From Paraburkholderia agricolaris (GTDB lineage Bacteria > Pseudomonadota > Gammaproteobacteria > Burkholderiales > Burkholderiaceae): 64,000 nucleotides of DNA. Positions 52,115-62,380 of this stretch are shown here, in pieces. Location: the NCBI RefSeq assembly GCF_009455635.1, contig NZ_QPER01000001.1:62001-126000 (forward strand), written 5' to 3'. Each line of letters opens with the position of its first letter. Position 1 is the first letter of the stretch. The notes beneath the pieces are model-generated. The model worked only from the letters and a program-made list of their open reading frames with translations. It had not been told where the DNA came from and did no database searches. A program made the translations under genes and the position numbers.

Positions 52115-52897
52115 ATGAGTACCTTCACGAATCCTCTCAAGCAACGTCTGAAAGAAGCCGATCCGCTGTTCGGCCTATGGCTTTCGCTCGGCAGCGATTC
52201 GGCCGCCGAGGCGCTCGCGCACGCCGGTTTCGACTGGCTGCTGATCGACATGGAGCACGCGCCAAACGATAGCGGCGACGTCACCTCGCAATTGCGCGCC
52301 ATCGCCGCCGCGCATCTGCCGAGCGAGCCGGTCGTACGTGTGCCCGCCAGCGAGGCATGGCTCGTCAAGCGCGTACTGGACGCGGGTGCGCGCACGCTGA
52401 TGTTCCCGAATATCGAAACCGCTGAAGAGGCGGCACAGGCTGTGCGTTTGACGCAGTATCCGACGGCCGCTGCGCTCGACGGTCAGCGTGGCGTCGCCGG
52501 CGTGGTGCGAGCGGCATCGTACGGCATGCGGCGCGACTACGTGCAGAGCGCCAATGCGCAGATCGCGACCATCGTGCAGATCGAGTCGGCGCGAGGTTTG
52601 CAAGAAGTCGAAAAGATCGCGGCGACGCCGGGCGTCGATTGCCTGTTCGTCGGACCGGCGGATCTGGCCGCGAGCCTCGGGCACCTCGGCGATTCGAAGC
52701 ATGCCGACGTGCAGGCGGCGATGGCGCGCATTGTGAGTGCCGCCGACAAGGCCGGCATCGCCAGTGGAATTTTTGCCATGGACGCTGCGGGCGCAAAGCA
52801 GCATCGCGATGCCGGTTTTCGTTTTATCGCTCTGGCCGCCGACGTCATGTGGATGTTGCGCGCGACCCGCCAGGCGCTGCAGGAGGTGAGGACATGA
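52115..52897 (+). CDS. HpcH/HpaI-family aldolase
   Basis: 260 aa from the ATG at 52115 with GGGAGCGAGGC upstream. FDWLLIDMEHAPND and PVVRVPASEAWLVKRVLDAG, RGVAGVVRAASYG, IVQIESARGL with the metal Glu, and LFVGPADLAASLG are those of the metal-dependent class II pyruvate aldolases. It cleaves a 2-keto-4-hydroxy acid. It may serve aromatic or uronate breakdown. Its stop overlaps the start of the Sel1 gene. Confidence 0.88.
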   Translation: MSTFTNPLKQRLKEADPLFGLWLSLGSDSAAEALAHAGFDWLLIDMEHAPNDSGDVTSQLRAIAAAHLPSEPVVRVPASEAWLVKRVLDAGARTLMFPNIETAEEAAQAVRLTQYPTAAALDGQRGVAGVVRAASYGMRRDYVQSANAQIATIVQIESARGLQEVEKIAATPGVDCLFVGPADLAASLGHLGDSKHADVQAAMARIVSAADKAGIASGIFAMDAAGAKQHRDAGFRFIALAADVMWMLRATRQALQEVRT

Positions 52898-53598
52898 AGG
52901 GGATGGTGCAGTGCGTCGCGGTACGTCTGGCGGTCGCGGCGGCGTTGACGGTGAGCGCGACGGCGTATGCGCAGGACAACCGCGTCGCGAAGTCGAACGA
53001 TCCGGAGACGCAAACCGCAGTCGCCGACTACAACGCCGGCAATCTGGGCGCGGCGCTGACCGAGTTCCGTAAAGCGGCGGAGCACGGCAGCCGGCTTGCC
53101 GAGTTCAACTACGCGATGATGCTGCTCAACGGTGAAGGCGCCCCGGCCAACGTCGACGAAGGCAAGAAGTGGCTGCGCAAAGCCGCCGACGCCAACATGT
53201 CGCACGCGCAGTACGTGTACGGCAAGATGTACGACGATGGTGAGTTCGTCGAACGCGATCCGGTCGAGGCGCACCGGTGGTTCCTGAAGGCTGCGCAACA
53301 GGGGCATGTGCAGGCACAACTCGCGCTGGCCAACCAGTTCCTCGATGGCCGCGGCACGACGCGCGATAACCGGCAGGCGTTCGTCTGGTACAAGAAGGCC
53401 GCGCAAGGCGGCGACATGACCGCGCAGTATGTGACCGGTTCGTTCTACGAGCGTGGTGGCGACGGCGTGGACAAGAATCTGAACGTAGCGCGCGCGTACT
53501 ACGCGGCAGCGGCCGTGCAGGGCGATCCGGCGGCGAAACTCAAGTATCAGGAACTGAGCGCGCAATTGCGGGATCAGAAGGAAGTGAAACCGCAGTAA
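52894..53598 (+). CDS. Periplasmic Sel1/TPR-repeat protein
   Basis: 234 aa from the ATG at 52894 (ATGA overlap with the aldolase). Sec signal peptide 1-26 (ending TAYAQD). Then about four Sel1 repeats: FRKAAEHGSRLAEFNYAMML, KKWLRKAADANMSHAQYVYG, HRWFLKAAQQGHVQAQLALA, VWYKKAAQGGDMTAQYVTGS. Such repeats scaffold protein complexes. No specific partner is indicated. The last codons are duplicated by a 14-bp repeat. Confidence 0.87.
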   Translation: MKGMVQCVAVRLAVAAALTVSATAYAQDNRVAKSNDPETQTAVADYNAGNLGAALTEFRKAAEHGSRLAEFNYAMMLLNGEGAPANVDEGKKWLRKAADANMSHAQYVYGKMYDDGEFVERDPVEAHRWFLKAAQQGHVQAQLALANQFLDGRGTTRDNRQAFVWYKKAAQGGDMTAQYVTGSFYERGGDGVDKNLNVARAYYAAAAVQGDPAAKLKYQELSAQLRDQKEVKPQ

Positions 53599-53616
53599 AT
53601 GGAACCGCAGTAAATG
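53588..53616 (+). repeat. 14-bp direct repeat at a gene end
   Basis: AACCGCAGTAAATG at 53588-53601 and again at 53603-53616, one base apart. The first copy holds the stop codon of the Sel1 gene; the repeat is a recent short duplication. Confidence 0.8.
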
Positions 53617-53653
53617 AAAAAGGGGCGCTCCTGAGTGGAGTGCCCCTTTTGTT
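53617..53653. terminator. Bidirectional terminator between sel1 gene and rodA
   Basis: AAAAAGGGGCGCTCC-TGAGT-GGAGTGCCCCTTTTG, an 11-bp stem with one G-T or mismatch, flanked by A and T runs. It serves the Sel1 gene and, in reverse, the rod operon. Confidence 0.85.
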
Positions 53654-53739
53654 TATCCAGGCTTCATTCCGTGGTCTGCGGTGTTTTTTCGCCCTGTGTC
53701 TGTCGGCGTTCACCTCGGCAGCCGGAGCGCCACGCCGCT

Positions 53740-54888
53740 CTAACTCTGCATCAAGCGCTTTTGCCGCGCGATGCTCATGATGAGCCCAATCGCGACCCCC
53801 AGCGTGGTCAGCGCGGTACCGCCGTAGCTCATGAATGGCAACGGCACGCCCACCACCGGCAAGATCCCGCTCACCATGCCGATGTTGACGAACGCATAGG
53901 TGAAGAACGCCATGGTCAGCGATCCGGCCAGCAGCCGCCCAAACAGCGTCGCCCCATTGGCCGCGATATACAGCCCGCGCGCGATCAGCAGCATATAAAG
54001 CGTGAGCAACACGATTCCGCCCGCCAGACCGAACTCTTCGGAAAACACCGCGAAGATGAAGTCAGTGTGCTTCTCAGGAATGAACTCCAGATGCGCCTGG
54101 GTACCCTTGAGCCAACCCTTGCCGAGCGGGCCGCCCGAGCCGATTGCAATCACCGCCTGAATGGTGTGAAAGCCCTTGCCGAGCGGATCGGAGGTTGGAT
54201 CGAGCAGCGTACAGATACGGTGCTTCTGATAATCGTGCATCAGCGGCCATTGCACTTCCGGCTGACAGATCTTGTCCTGGAACGCCGCGATCGACCCGAC
54301 CGCGATCACGCCCGCAATCAGCACCGGCACGATCAGCTTGAAACTGAGCCCCGCGAAGTAAATCACGAAGAAACCGGCCGCGAACACCAGCACGGCGGTG
54401 CCAAGGTCAGGCTGCTTGGCGATCAGACCGACCGGCACGATCAGGATCACGAAGCCGACCAGAAAGTCGTACCAGCGCATCACGCCCTCGCGGCGCTGGT
54501 AGTACCAGGCAAGCATCAGCGGTGTGGCGATCTTCAGGATTTCCGACGGCTGTATCACCACACCGACGTTGATCCAGCGCTTGGCGCCCTTGCGTGTGAG
54601 GCCGAACAGCGCCACCGCCACCAGTAACGCGATCCCGAACGTATAGAGCGGGACCGCGAAGCGCATCAGCGTGGTGGGTGGGACATTGGCCAGCGCCCAC
54701 ATCAGGACGAACGTCAGCAGGATGTTGCGCAACTGGTCTTCCACTCGGCCAGGCATGTCCAGCGTGGCGCTGTACAGCGTGACGATGCCGACGCACAGCA
54801 GCAGAAACACGATCAGGGCGAGCGGCCGGTCGAAACCCACAAACATCCGCTTGATGCGGTCGAGCCAGGCGCGCTTGTCGAATTGCAT
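53740..54888 (-). CDS. rodA: Rod shape-determining glycosyltransferase RodA
   Basis: 382 aa from the ATG at 54888 with AAGGAG upstream. SEDS-family membrane protein, ten predicted membrane segments. Landmarks: QPSEILKIATPLMLAWY, KQPDLGTAVLVFAAGFFV with the catalytic Asp, EKHTDFIFAVFSEEFG and VPLPFMSYGGTALTTLG. Polymerises lipid II for side-wall growth together with PBP2. Last gene of the mreBCD-mrdA-rodA unit, 10 bp after mrdA. Confidence 0.95.
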   Translation of the reverse strand: MQFDKRAWLDRIKRMFVGFDRPLALIVFLLLCVGIVTLYSATLDMPGRVEDQLRNILLTFVLMWALANVPPTTLMRFAVPLYTFGIALLVAVALFGLTRKGAKRWINVGVVIQPSEILKIATPLMLAWYYQRREGVMRWYDFLVGFVILIVPVGLIAKQPDLGTAVLVFAAGFFVIYFAGLSFKLIVPVLIAGVIAVGSIAAFQDKICQPEVQWPLMHDYQKHRICTLLDPTSDPLGKGFHTIQAVIAIGSGGPLGKGWLKGTQAHLEFIPEKHTDFIFAVFSEEFGLAGGIVLLTLYMLLIARGLYIAANGATLFGRLLAGSLTMAFFTYAFVNIGMVSGILPVVGVPLPFMSYGGTALTTLGVAIGLIMSIARQKRLMQS

Positions 54889-54898
54889 GCCTTTCTCC

Positions 54899-57220
54899 TT
54901 ACTCGTCGATGCCGCCGGAAACCGGCTGGTGTGGCGACGTAGGCTGAATACTGTCGTCCCGCGACGGCGCGGCGGCGGTCGGCGTCGGCTCGCTGCCCGG
55001 ACGGGGTTTATGTGGGACACCGGATTTACGCGGCGCAGGATTCTTCGCTGCGGCAGACGCGGATGCGGGCACCGGTGCGCCGGAGGTGCCGGACGCAGAA
55101 GCCGCCGCCGCTGCTGTTGACGATGCTGTCACAGGAGCCGATGCGGCCGCCGCCGCGGAAGCTGCCGCCGCGGCCGAAGCGGCGCCAGGCATCGGCAGTG
55201 CCGTGAAGCCTGCCGCGACCTTGACCGGCTGCGCCGTGTCCTGCGGCGTCGGTGCTCCACCCACTTCAGGCGCGGATGCATCCAGGGTCGCCGAGGCAGC
55301 TGCCGCGACCGCCGCCGCTTCAGCGCCGGGCTTGTTCTTGCCGACCAGGTAGTAATCGAGCACACGGCGCGCGATCGGACCGGCCGCTTCCGCACCCCAG
55401 CCGCCGTTTTCGACGATCAGCGCGACTGCGATTTTCGGTTGTTCGACCGGCGCAAAGGCGATGAACAGCGCGTGGTCGCGTAGATGTTCGGCGATCGCGT
55501 GGCCTTTGTAGTTCGCGCCTTGCAGCGAGTAGACCTGTGCCGTGCCGGTCTTGGCGGCGGCCTGATACTGCGCGCCGATGAACACCTTCGACGCCGTCCC
55601 GTTGGTCACGACGCCTTCCATCGCGTGCTTGATGAAGTCGATGTCCGATTGCTTCACGGCGATCCGGTCGCTCGGATCGCGCACGACCGGGCGCGTCTCT
55701 TTGGTGATCGGGTTTTCGATGTCGCGCACGAGGTGCGGCTTCATCACGATGCCGTTGTTCGCGAGCGTGGCCGTGGCGTGGGCGAGCTGCAGAATGGTGA
55801 ACGAGTTATAGCCCTGGCCGATGCCCAGGCTGATCGTTTCGCCTTCGTACCAGCGCTGCTGTTCGGGCTTGCGGTAGGCCTTGCGCTTCCATTCCGTCGA
55901 CGGCAGGATGCCGCGCGCTTCGCCCGAAATGTCGATGCCGGTGATCTGGCCGAAGCCCCACGGCTTCATGAAGTTCGCGATGTTGTTGACGCCCAGATCG
56001 TGCGCGAGCATGTAGAAATACGTGTCGTTCGACACCACGATCGCGCGGTTCATGTCGACCCAGCCCTGGCCCGAGCGCACGTCGTTGCGGAACGTATGGC
56101 CACCGAACGTGTACGAGCCCGGATCCTGGAAGCCCCAACCCGGCGTGCGCTTGTGCAGCGTCAGCGCGGCGAGGGCCATGAACGGCTTGTAGGTCGAGCC
56201 CGGCGGATAGGTGCCGTGCAGCGGGCGGTTCAGGAGCGGATGGTCGGGCGAGTTGTTGAGCTCGTCCCAGGTCTGTTGATCGATGCCGTCGACGAACGAA
56301 TTCGGATCGAAGCTCGGCGCCGACACGAACGCCAGCACGTCGCCGGTTGCCGGTTCGATCGCGACCAGCGCGCCGCGGCGGCCGGCGAAGGCCTGCTCGG
56401 CAACCTGCTGCAAGCCGATATCGATCGACAGTTCCAGGTTATTGCCCGGCGTTGCCTGGGTGCGCGACAGCGTGCGCACAGGCCGGCCGCCGGCGGTTAC
56501 TTCGACTTCCTCAAAACCGGTCTGGCCGTGCAGCTCCGTCTCGTAGCTCTGCTCGACGCCGATCTTGCCGATGTAGTCGGTGCCCTTGTAGTTGTTCGCG
56601 TCGAGGCGCGGATCGTAATGATCCGGATCGCTATCGTTCTGATCGCTGGCGTCGTCGATACGGTCCTGATCGCGCTGCGAAATCCGGCCGATGTAGCCGA
56701 TCACGTGCGCCGCGGTGGGCCCGAGCGGGTATTGACGGAACAGGCGCGCGCGCACTTCCACGCCCGGAAAGCGGAAGCGTTGCGCGGTGAAGCGCGCGAC
56801 TTCGTCGTCGGTGAGGCGGGTGCGGATCGGCAGGCTCTCGAAGTTCTTCGAGTCTTCCTGCAGCTTCTTGAAGCGGCGCCGGTCGCGCGCGTCGATCGAG
56901 ACCACGGTGGCCAGGTTGTCGATCACGTTTTCGAGCGTGTCGTTCAGCTTCGACGGGGTGATTTCGAGCGTGTACGCCGAGTAGTTCTTGGCCAGCACGA
57001 CCCCGTTACGGTCGGTGATGATGCCCCGGTTCGGCACGATCGGCGCGACCGAGATGCGGTTTTCGTCGGCTTGCAGCGAGTACTTGCTGTAGTGCCAGAC
57101 CTGCAGGACCAGGAAACGGAAACCGATCAGCCCGAAGCAGACGAACACGAACACGCCCGCCGCCGCGACGCGCAGGCGGAACTTCGAGAGCTGTTGCTGA
57201 GTGTCCTTGAATTCGGTCAT
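54899..57220 (-). CDS. mrdA: Penicillin-binding protein 2 with long Ala/Pro-rich tail
   Basis: 773 aa from the ATG at 57220 (a TTG 4 codons earlier is possible). One N-terminal membrane helix (about 20-40), a dimerisation domain, and the transpeptidase with GSTYKPF (active Ser342) and KTGTAQV. It cross-links side-wall peptidoglycan with RodA. The family is normally about 630 aa; here the last about 146 residues are low-complexity Ala/Ser/Pro, rich in tandem AAAAAS, that should extend into the periplasm. Confidence 0.94.
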   Translation of the reverse strand: MTEFKDTQQQLSKFRLRVAAAGVFVFVCFGLIGFRFLVLQVWHYSKYSLQADENRISVAPIVPNRGIITDRNGVVLAKNYSAYTLEITPSKLNDTLENVIDNLATVVSIDARDRRRFKKLQEDSKNFESLPIRTRLTDDEVARFTAQRFRFPGVEVRARLFRQYPLGPTAAHVIGYIGRISQRDQDRIDDASDQNDSDPDHYDPRLDANNYKGTDYIGKIGVEQSYETELHGQTGFEEVEVTAGGRPVRTLSRTQATPGNNLELSIDIGLQQVAEQAFAGRRGALVAIEPATGDVLAFVSAPSFDPNSFVDGIDQQTWDELNNSPDHPLLNRPLHGTYPPGSTYKPFMALAALTLHKRTPGWGFQDPGSYTFGGHTFRNDVRSGQGWVDMNRAIVVSNDTYFYMLAHDLGVNNIANFMKPWGFGQITGIDISGEARGILPSTEWKRKAYRKPEQQRWYEGETISLGIGQGYNSFTILQLAHATATLANNGIVMKPHLVRDIENPITKETRPVVRDPSDRIAVKQSDIDFIKHAMEGVVTNGTASKVFIGAQYQAAAKTGTAQVYSLQGANYKGHAIAEHLRDHALFIAFAPVEQPKIAVALIVENGGWGAEAAGPIARRVLDYYLVGKNKPGAEAAAVAAAASATLDASAPEVGGAPTPQDTAQPVKVAAGFTALPMPGAASAAAAASAAAAASAPVTASSTAAAAASASGTSGAPVPASASAAAKNPAPRKSGVPHKPRPGSEPTPTAAAPSRDDSIQPTSPHQPVSGGIDE

Positions 57221-57354
57221 GCGATTCTGCAAAAGGCCGTGTGACGGCCATCATGAGTGTGCGCCCAAACCGGCCCGAACCGGGAGGCATGAACAGCGAT
57301 GCGCGCCGGGCGGGCCGGGGTTCCATCGGAACGGCCGGCGGGCTCGATGCGTGA

Positions 57355-57867
57355 TTAAATCGGCCGCGTATCGTCCGGATCGGCCGGGCGGCGTTGCGGC
57401 ATCAGCAGCAGGACGCTGGCGATCGGCCACAGCGCCGCTTCGACGAAGCCGTCGATCAGGTAACTCCAGCCCGGAAACGCCGCGCCCGTCAGCAGACGGA
57501 TCACGAACGGCACCAGTTGCGCGACGACCAGCAGCGGCATCACCGCGAAAGTCTGCACGCCGAGCGACATCCACAGCACCCGGCGATGGATCGTAATCGC
57601 GCCATACGACAACAACGTATACGCCAGCGCGTGCTCACCGAGCAGGCTGGCGTTGTGCACGTCCATCAGTAAGCCGAGAAAGAACGCGATGCCCATGCCC
57701 ACTTTGCGCGGCTGGTGCACGTTCCAGAACAGCAGTACGAGCGCCACGAAGTCAGGCACGCCGGCAAGGCGCCCCCACGGCATCAGGTTCAGCAGGAATG
57801 CCGCAGCAAGGCTGAACGCGATGAAATACGGATTGACCGGCTGCAGGATGTATTGCGGACGGTTCAT
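57355..57867 (-). CDS. mreD: Rod shape-determining protein MreD
   Basis: 170 aa, five predicted membrane helices. NPYFIAFSLAAAFLLNLMPW and FFLGLLMDVHNASLLGEHAL are typical of MreD. It links MreC to the membrane elongasome. It overlaps mreC by 4 bp (ATGA) and is 134 bp from mrdA. Confidence 0.9.
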   Translation of the reverse strand: MNRPQYILQPVNPYFIAFSLAAAFLLNLMPWGRLAGVPDFVALVLLFWNVHQPRKVGMGIAFFLGLLMDVHNASLLGEHALAYTLLSYGAITIHRRVLWMSLGVQTFAVMPLLVVAQLVPFVIRLLTGAAFPGWSYLIDGFVEAALWPIASVLLLMPQRRPADPDDTRPI

Positions 57868-58970
57868 GGTTGTGCCCCCGGCGTGGCTGGCGGCTTCGTG
57901 TTCTTTTCAGTCTTTTCAGCGGCTGGTTTCTTTTCGGCGGCGGCTTTCTTCTCCGCGGCAGCGGTTTTGGCCGACGGCTTTTCCGCGGGTTTGGCAGGCG
58001 TGGCCGGCTTTTCCGCAGGCTTCACAGCAGATTTATCCGCCGCGGCCTTGCTGTCGGCAGGCTTGCCGCCCTTCTTCGCTTTCGCGTCTTTCGCGGTCGT
58101 GGCCGCGTCGGGCTCTTCCGCCGGACGCGGCGGCACGTTGTTCTGGTAGTGCAGCACCAGCAACTGACGCGCACCGCGCACGGGCGCAACCGGCAAGCAG
58201 ATCACGCGCGCGAACGCCGTATCGGCCTGTTTGTCGACCCGCACGACCTTGGCGACCGGCAGCCCCGGCGGATAAACGCCGTCGAGCCCGCTGGTGACGA
58301 GTTCGTCGCCGGTTTGCACGTCGGCGCTGATCGGTACGAAGCGCAGATCGAGCGTATCGCCCTTCGGTGTGCCGTAAATCACGCTGCGCAAGCCGGTGCG
58401 CACGATCTGCACGGGCACGGCCTGGTCCTTGTCGGTGAGCAGCGTTACCTCGGCTTGCAGCGGGAATACGCGCGTCACCTGCCCGATCACGCCGTCTTCG
58501 TTGACGACCGGCGAACCGTCCTGGACACCTTGCTGGGCGCCGCGGCCGATCACGACTTTCTGCGTGAACGGATCGCGCGTGTCGTACTGGATTTCAGCCG
58601 GTAGCGATTGGGTGGTCGAGCGCTGCGAGAGTTGCAGCAGCGCGCGCAAATGGGTGTTCTCGGCGGCCAGTTCGGCGGCCGTATTGGCTTGCTGCGCGAG
58701 CTGAAGATCTTTGGCGCGCAGCTTGTCGTTCTCGCTGCGCAACGTGGCGCTGGTCACCGCCAGGTCGGCCGCGCCCATGAAAACGTCGCGCGGCACGAGG
58801 GCTGCGCGTTGCAACGGATAAAGACCCGCGCCGAGCACGCCGCGAACGATTTCGAGCGTTTTGAAGCGTGCATCGGAGATCAGCAGGGCCAGCGCGAGCA
58901 CGACGAAAAACATCAGCCGTGCGAGGGCGGAAGGGCCTTGCTTGAACAGGGGCGGCGGACTGTATTCCAT
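57864..58970 (-). CDS. mreC: Rod shape-determining protein MreC with Lys/Ala-rich tail
   Basis: 368 aa from the ATG at 58970. A membrane anchor at about 18-36, a coiled coil (about 65-110, LRSENDKLRAKDLQLAQQAN), then the beta-barrel pair (SPVVNEDGVIGQVTRVFPLQ, VTSGLDGVYPPGLPVAKVVR). The last 89 residues are a Lys/Ala/Pro-rich, PAEKP-repeating tail. MreC scaffolds PBP2 in the periplasm; a basic tail there may touch the wall. Genes mreB upstream and mreD downstream. Confidence 0.92.
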   Translation of the reverse strand: MEYSPPPLFKQGPSALARLMFFVVLALALLISDARFKTLEIVRGVLGAGLYPLQRAALVPRDVFMGAADLAVTSATLRSENDKLRAKDLQLAQQANTAAELAAENTHLRALLQLSQRSTTQSLPAEIQYDTRDPFTQKVVIGRGAQQGVQDGSPVVNEDGVIGQVTRVFPLQAEVTLLTDKDQAVPVQIVRTGLRSVIYGTPKGDTLDLRFVPISADVQTGDELVTSGLDGVYPPGLPVAKVVRVDKQADTAFARVICLPVAPVRGARQLLVLHYQNNVPPRPAEEPDAATTAKDAKAKKGGKPADSKAAADKSAVKPAEKPATPAKPAEKPSAKTAAAEKKAAAEKKPAAEKTEKNTKPPATPGAQP

Positions 58971-59120
58971 GGTCGCCGGGGGCGTGAGCGGTTGGGTGAG
59001 ACGGCGGCGCGCTAGGGATGCGCGTTCAGCACGCGGAGGCTGGCAGGCCCAGCCAACGGCAAACCGGCCCACATGGGGCCGTTTGCCTGATCCGCGCTAC
59101 TGACATGGAGACGGGCTCGC

Positions 59121-60164
<1,044 letters not shown>

Positions 60165-60544
60165 TCAAAATCCTGTCTCGCTTGGGGCCGGCCCTCACAA
60201 CGTATGCGCAGGGCGGCAGCGGAAAAAATAACAGCTTCAACCGGGCGGAAGCGGCGCCACAGGAACTTGAAGCTGCGAGGGAGTCTACCGGAGGCCGGTG
60301 CAAGGCCAAGACAGAAAAATCCGAACGATCTTTGGGAATTGTTCAGAAAGGCCTTGGTAAGTCGGTCCGGGTTTGGGTCGAACGCGTAATGATACCTTAT
60401 AATTTTGGATGTTTTGAAGGAAACGGACGGCACTTTTTGCCGCCGCTGGCCCCTTTTTTGAGGTCTTCCTCCAGTGTCGTAACCCGCTGTCGCAGCATTG
60501 TTTTTCCCGCGCTGCGGCGGTCCACCACATTTTCCGGTGACAGC
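60165..60544. promoter_or_regulatory. Divergent mreB/gatC promoter region
   Basis: 380 bp with no gene. A clear -10 TATAAT at 60398-60403 reads toward gatC, with TTGGGT 19 bp upstream as a poor -35. Nothing obvious for mreB was seen. Confidence 0.5.
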
Positions 60545-60844
60545 ATGGCTCTGACCCTGACCGATGTTAAACGCATCGCGCATCTCGCGCGGCTCGAACT
60601 GGCTGATGCTGAAGCCGAGCACACGCTTGCCCAGCTCAATGATTTCTTCGGCCTCGTCGAGCAAATGCAGGCGGTCGATACCACCGGCATCGCCCCGCTG
60701 GCCCATCCGATCGAGCAGATCGAAGACGTCGCGCTGCGTCTGCGTAACGACGCGGTGACCGAAGCCGTCGACCGTGAAGCTTTCCAGCGCCCGGCGCCCG
60801 CCGTGCAAGACGGTCTGTACCTCGTGCCGAAGGTGATCGAGTAA
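60545..60844 (+). CDS. gatC: Asp/Glu-tRNA amidotransferase subunit C
   Basis: 99 aa from the ATG at 60545. [40 protein letters not shown] and the [15 protein letters not shown] turn with the C-terminal VPKVIE are typical GatC. It holds GatA and GatB together in the enzyme that makes Gln-tRNA and Asn-tRNA by transamidation. First of gatCAB; gatA begins 43 bp later. Confidence 0.95.
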   Translation: MALTLTDVKRIAHLARLELADAEAEHTLAQLNDFFGLVEQMQAVDTTGIAPLAHPIEQIEDVALRLRNDAVTEAVDREAFQRPAPAVQDGLYLVPKVIE

Positions 60845-60887
60845 GTGATCGACCAAGACTCGCGAATCAAGCCCAGGATAAAACGCA

Positions 60888-62375
60888 ATGCATGAAAAAA
60901 GCTTGACCGAACTGCGTGCCGCCCTAGCGGCCAAGGAATGCTCCGCAGTGGAATTGGCGCAGCTCTATCTGAAGCGGATCGACGCGGCCAATAGCCTGAA
61001 CGCCTTCATCCAGGTCGACGCCGACCTGACGCTCGCGCAGGCGAAAGCGGCCGACGCGCTGCTTCACACCGGCCACGCGGGCCCGCTGGTCGGCCTGCCG
61101 ATCGCGCACAAAGACGTGTTCGTCACCAAAGGCTGGCGCTCCACGGCCGGCTCGAAGATGCTGTCGAACTACGAGAGCCCGTTCGACGCGACGGTGGTCG
61201 CGCGTCTGCAGAACGCCGGCATGGTGTGCGTGGGCAAGACCAACATGGACGAGTTCGCGATGGGCTCGTCCAACGAGAATTCGTACTTTGGCCCCGTGCA
61301 GAATCCGTGGGATCGTCAGGCTGTGCCGGGCGGTTCGTCGGGCGGCTCGGCGGCGGCCGTAGCAGCGCGCCTCGCGCCCGCTGCCACCGGCACGGATACC
61401 GGCGGCTCGATTCGCCAGCCGGCTTCGTTCTCGGGCATTACCGGCATCAAGCCGACGTATGGCCGTGTGTCGCGCTACGGCATGATCGCGTTTGCCTCGT
61501 CGCTGGATCAGGGCGGCCCGATGGCCCAAACCGCCGCGGATTGTGCGACGCTGCTCAACGCCATGGCCGGTTTCGACGAGCGCGATTCGACCAGCCTCAC
61601 GCGCGAAGATGAAGACTTCACGCGCTACATCGGCAAGACGTGGAAAGAAGACGGCGCGGACAAACCGCTCGCCGGCCTGCGCATCGGCCTGCCGAAAGAG
61701 TATTTCGGCGAAGGTTTGGCTGACGACGTGCGCGCTTCGATCGACGCTGCATTGAAGCAATATGAAGCGTTGGGCGCGACGCTGGTGGAAGTCTCGCTGC
61801 CGAAAACCGAGTTGTCGATCCCGGTGTACTACGTGATCGCACCGGCGGAAGCTTCGTCGAACCTGTCGCGTTTCGACGGTGTGCGCTTCGGCCATCGTGC
61901 CGCGGAGTATCGCGATCTGCTCGATATGTACAAGAAGTCGCGGGCCGAAGGCTTCGGTCCGGAAGTGAAGCGCCGCATTCTGGTGGGCGCCTATGTGCTG
62001 TCGCATGGCTATTACGACGCGTACTACCTGCAAGCGCAGAAGATCCGCCGCATCATTGCGCAGGACTTCCAGGAAGCGTTCAAGCAGTGCGACGTGATCA
62101 TGGGGCCGGTCGCGCCGTCGGTGGCGTGGGACCTCGGCGCGAAGGGCGACGATCCGGTGCAGATGTATCTGGCCGACATCTACACGCTGTCGGTGAGCCT
62201 TGCCGGTTTGCCGGGCATGAGCGTGCCGTGCGGCTTTGGCGCGGGCGCGAATGCACAGCGGCCGGTGGGTCTGCAGATCATCGGCAACTATTTCAATGAA
62301 GCCCGGATGCTGCAAGTGGCCGACGCGTTCCAGCGCGCGACCGACTGGCACCGCAAAGCACCGGCAGGAGTGTGA
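60888..62375 (+). CDS. gatA: Asp/Glu-tRNA amidotransferase subunit A
   Basis: 495 aa. Amidase-signature enzyme releasing ammonia from glutamine. Catalytic Lys in [14 protein letters not shown], the Gly/Ser-rich [16 protein letters not shown] and the nucleophile in [14 protein letters not shown] (Ser-cisSer-Lys). The middle part [10 protein letters not shown] is the usual tail. Full length. gatB starts within 6 bp of its stop. Confidence 0.96.
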   Translation: MHEKSLTELRAALAAKECSAVELAQLYLKRIDAANSLNAFIQVDADLTLAQAKAADALLHTGHAGPLVGLPIAHKDVFVTKGWRSTAGSKMLSNYESPFDATVVARLQNAGMVCVGKTNMDEFAMGSSNENSYFGPVQNPWDRQAVPGGSSGGSAAAVAARLAPAATGTDTGGSIRQPASFSGITGIKPTYGRVSRYGMIAFASSLDQGGPMAQTAADCATLLNAMAGFDERDSTSLTREDEDFTRYIGKTWKEDGADKPLAGLRIGLPKEYFGEGLADDVRASIDAALKQYEALGATLVEVSLPKTELSIPVYYVIAPAEASSNLSRFDGVRFGHRAAEYRDLLDMYKKSRAEGFGPEVKRRILVGAYVLSHGYYDAYYLQAQKIRRIIAQDFQEAFKQCDVIMGPVAPSVAWDLGAKGDDPVQMYLADIYTLSVSLAGLPGMSVPCGFGAGANAQRPVGLQIIGNYFNEARMLQVADAFQRATDWHRKAPAGV

Positions 62376-62380
62376 GCACC

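Noticed and set aside
51955..52272. 105-aa frame upstream of the aldolase gene
   Set aside because: It overlaps the aldolase start in another frame, and its upstream part has no domain or ribosome site. A CGCTCCG/CGGAGCG hairpin at 51960-51982 is present but has no T run.
55484..57244. 586-aa frame opposite mrdA
   Set aside because: Antisense shadow of a verified penicillin-binding protein gene.
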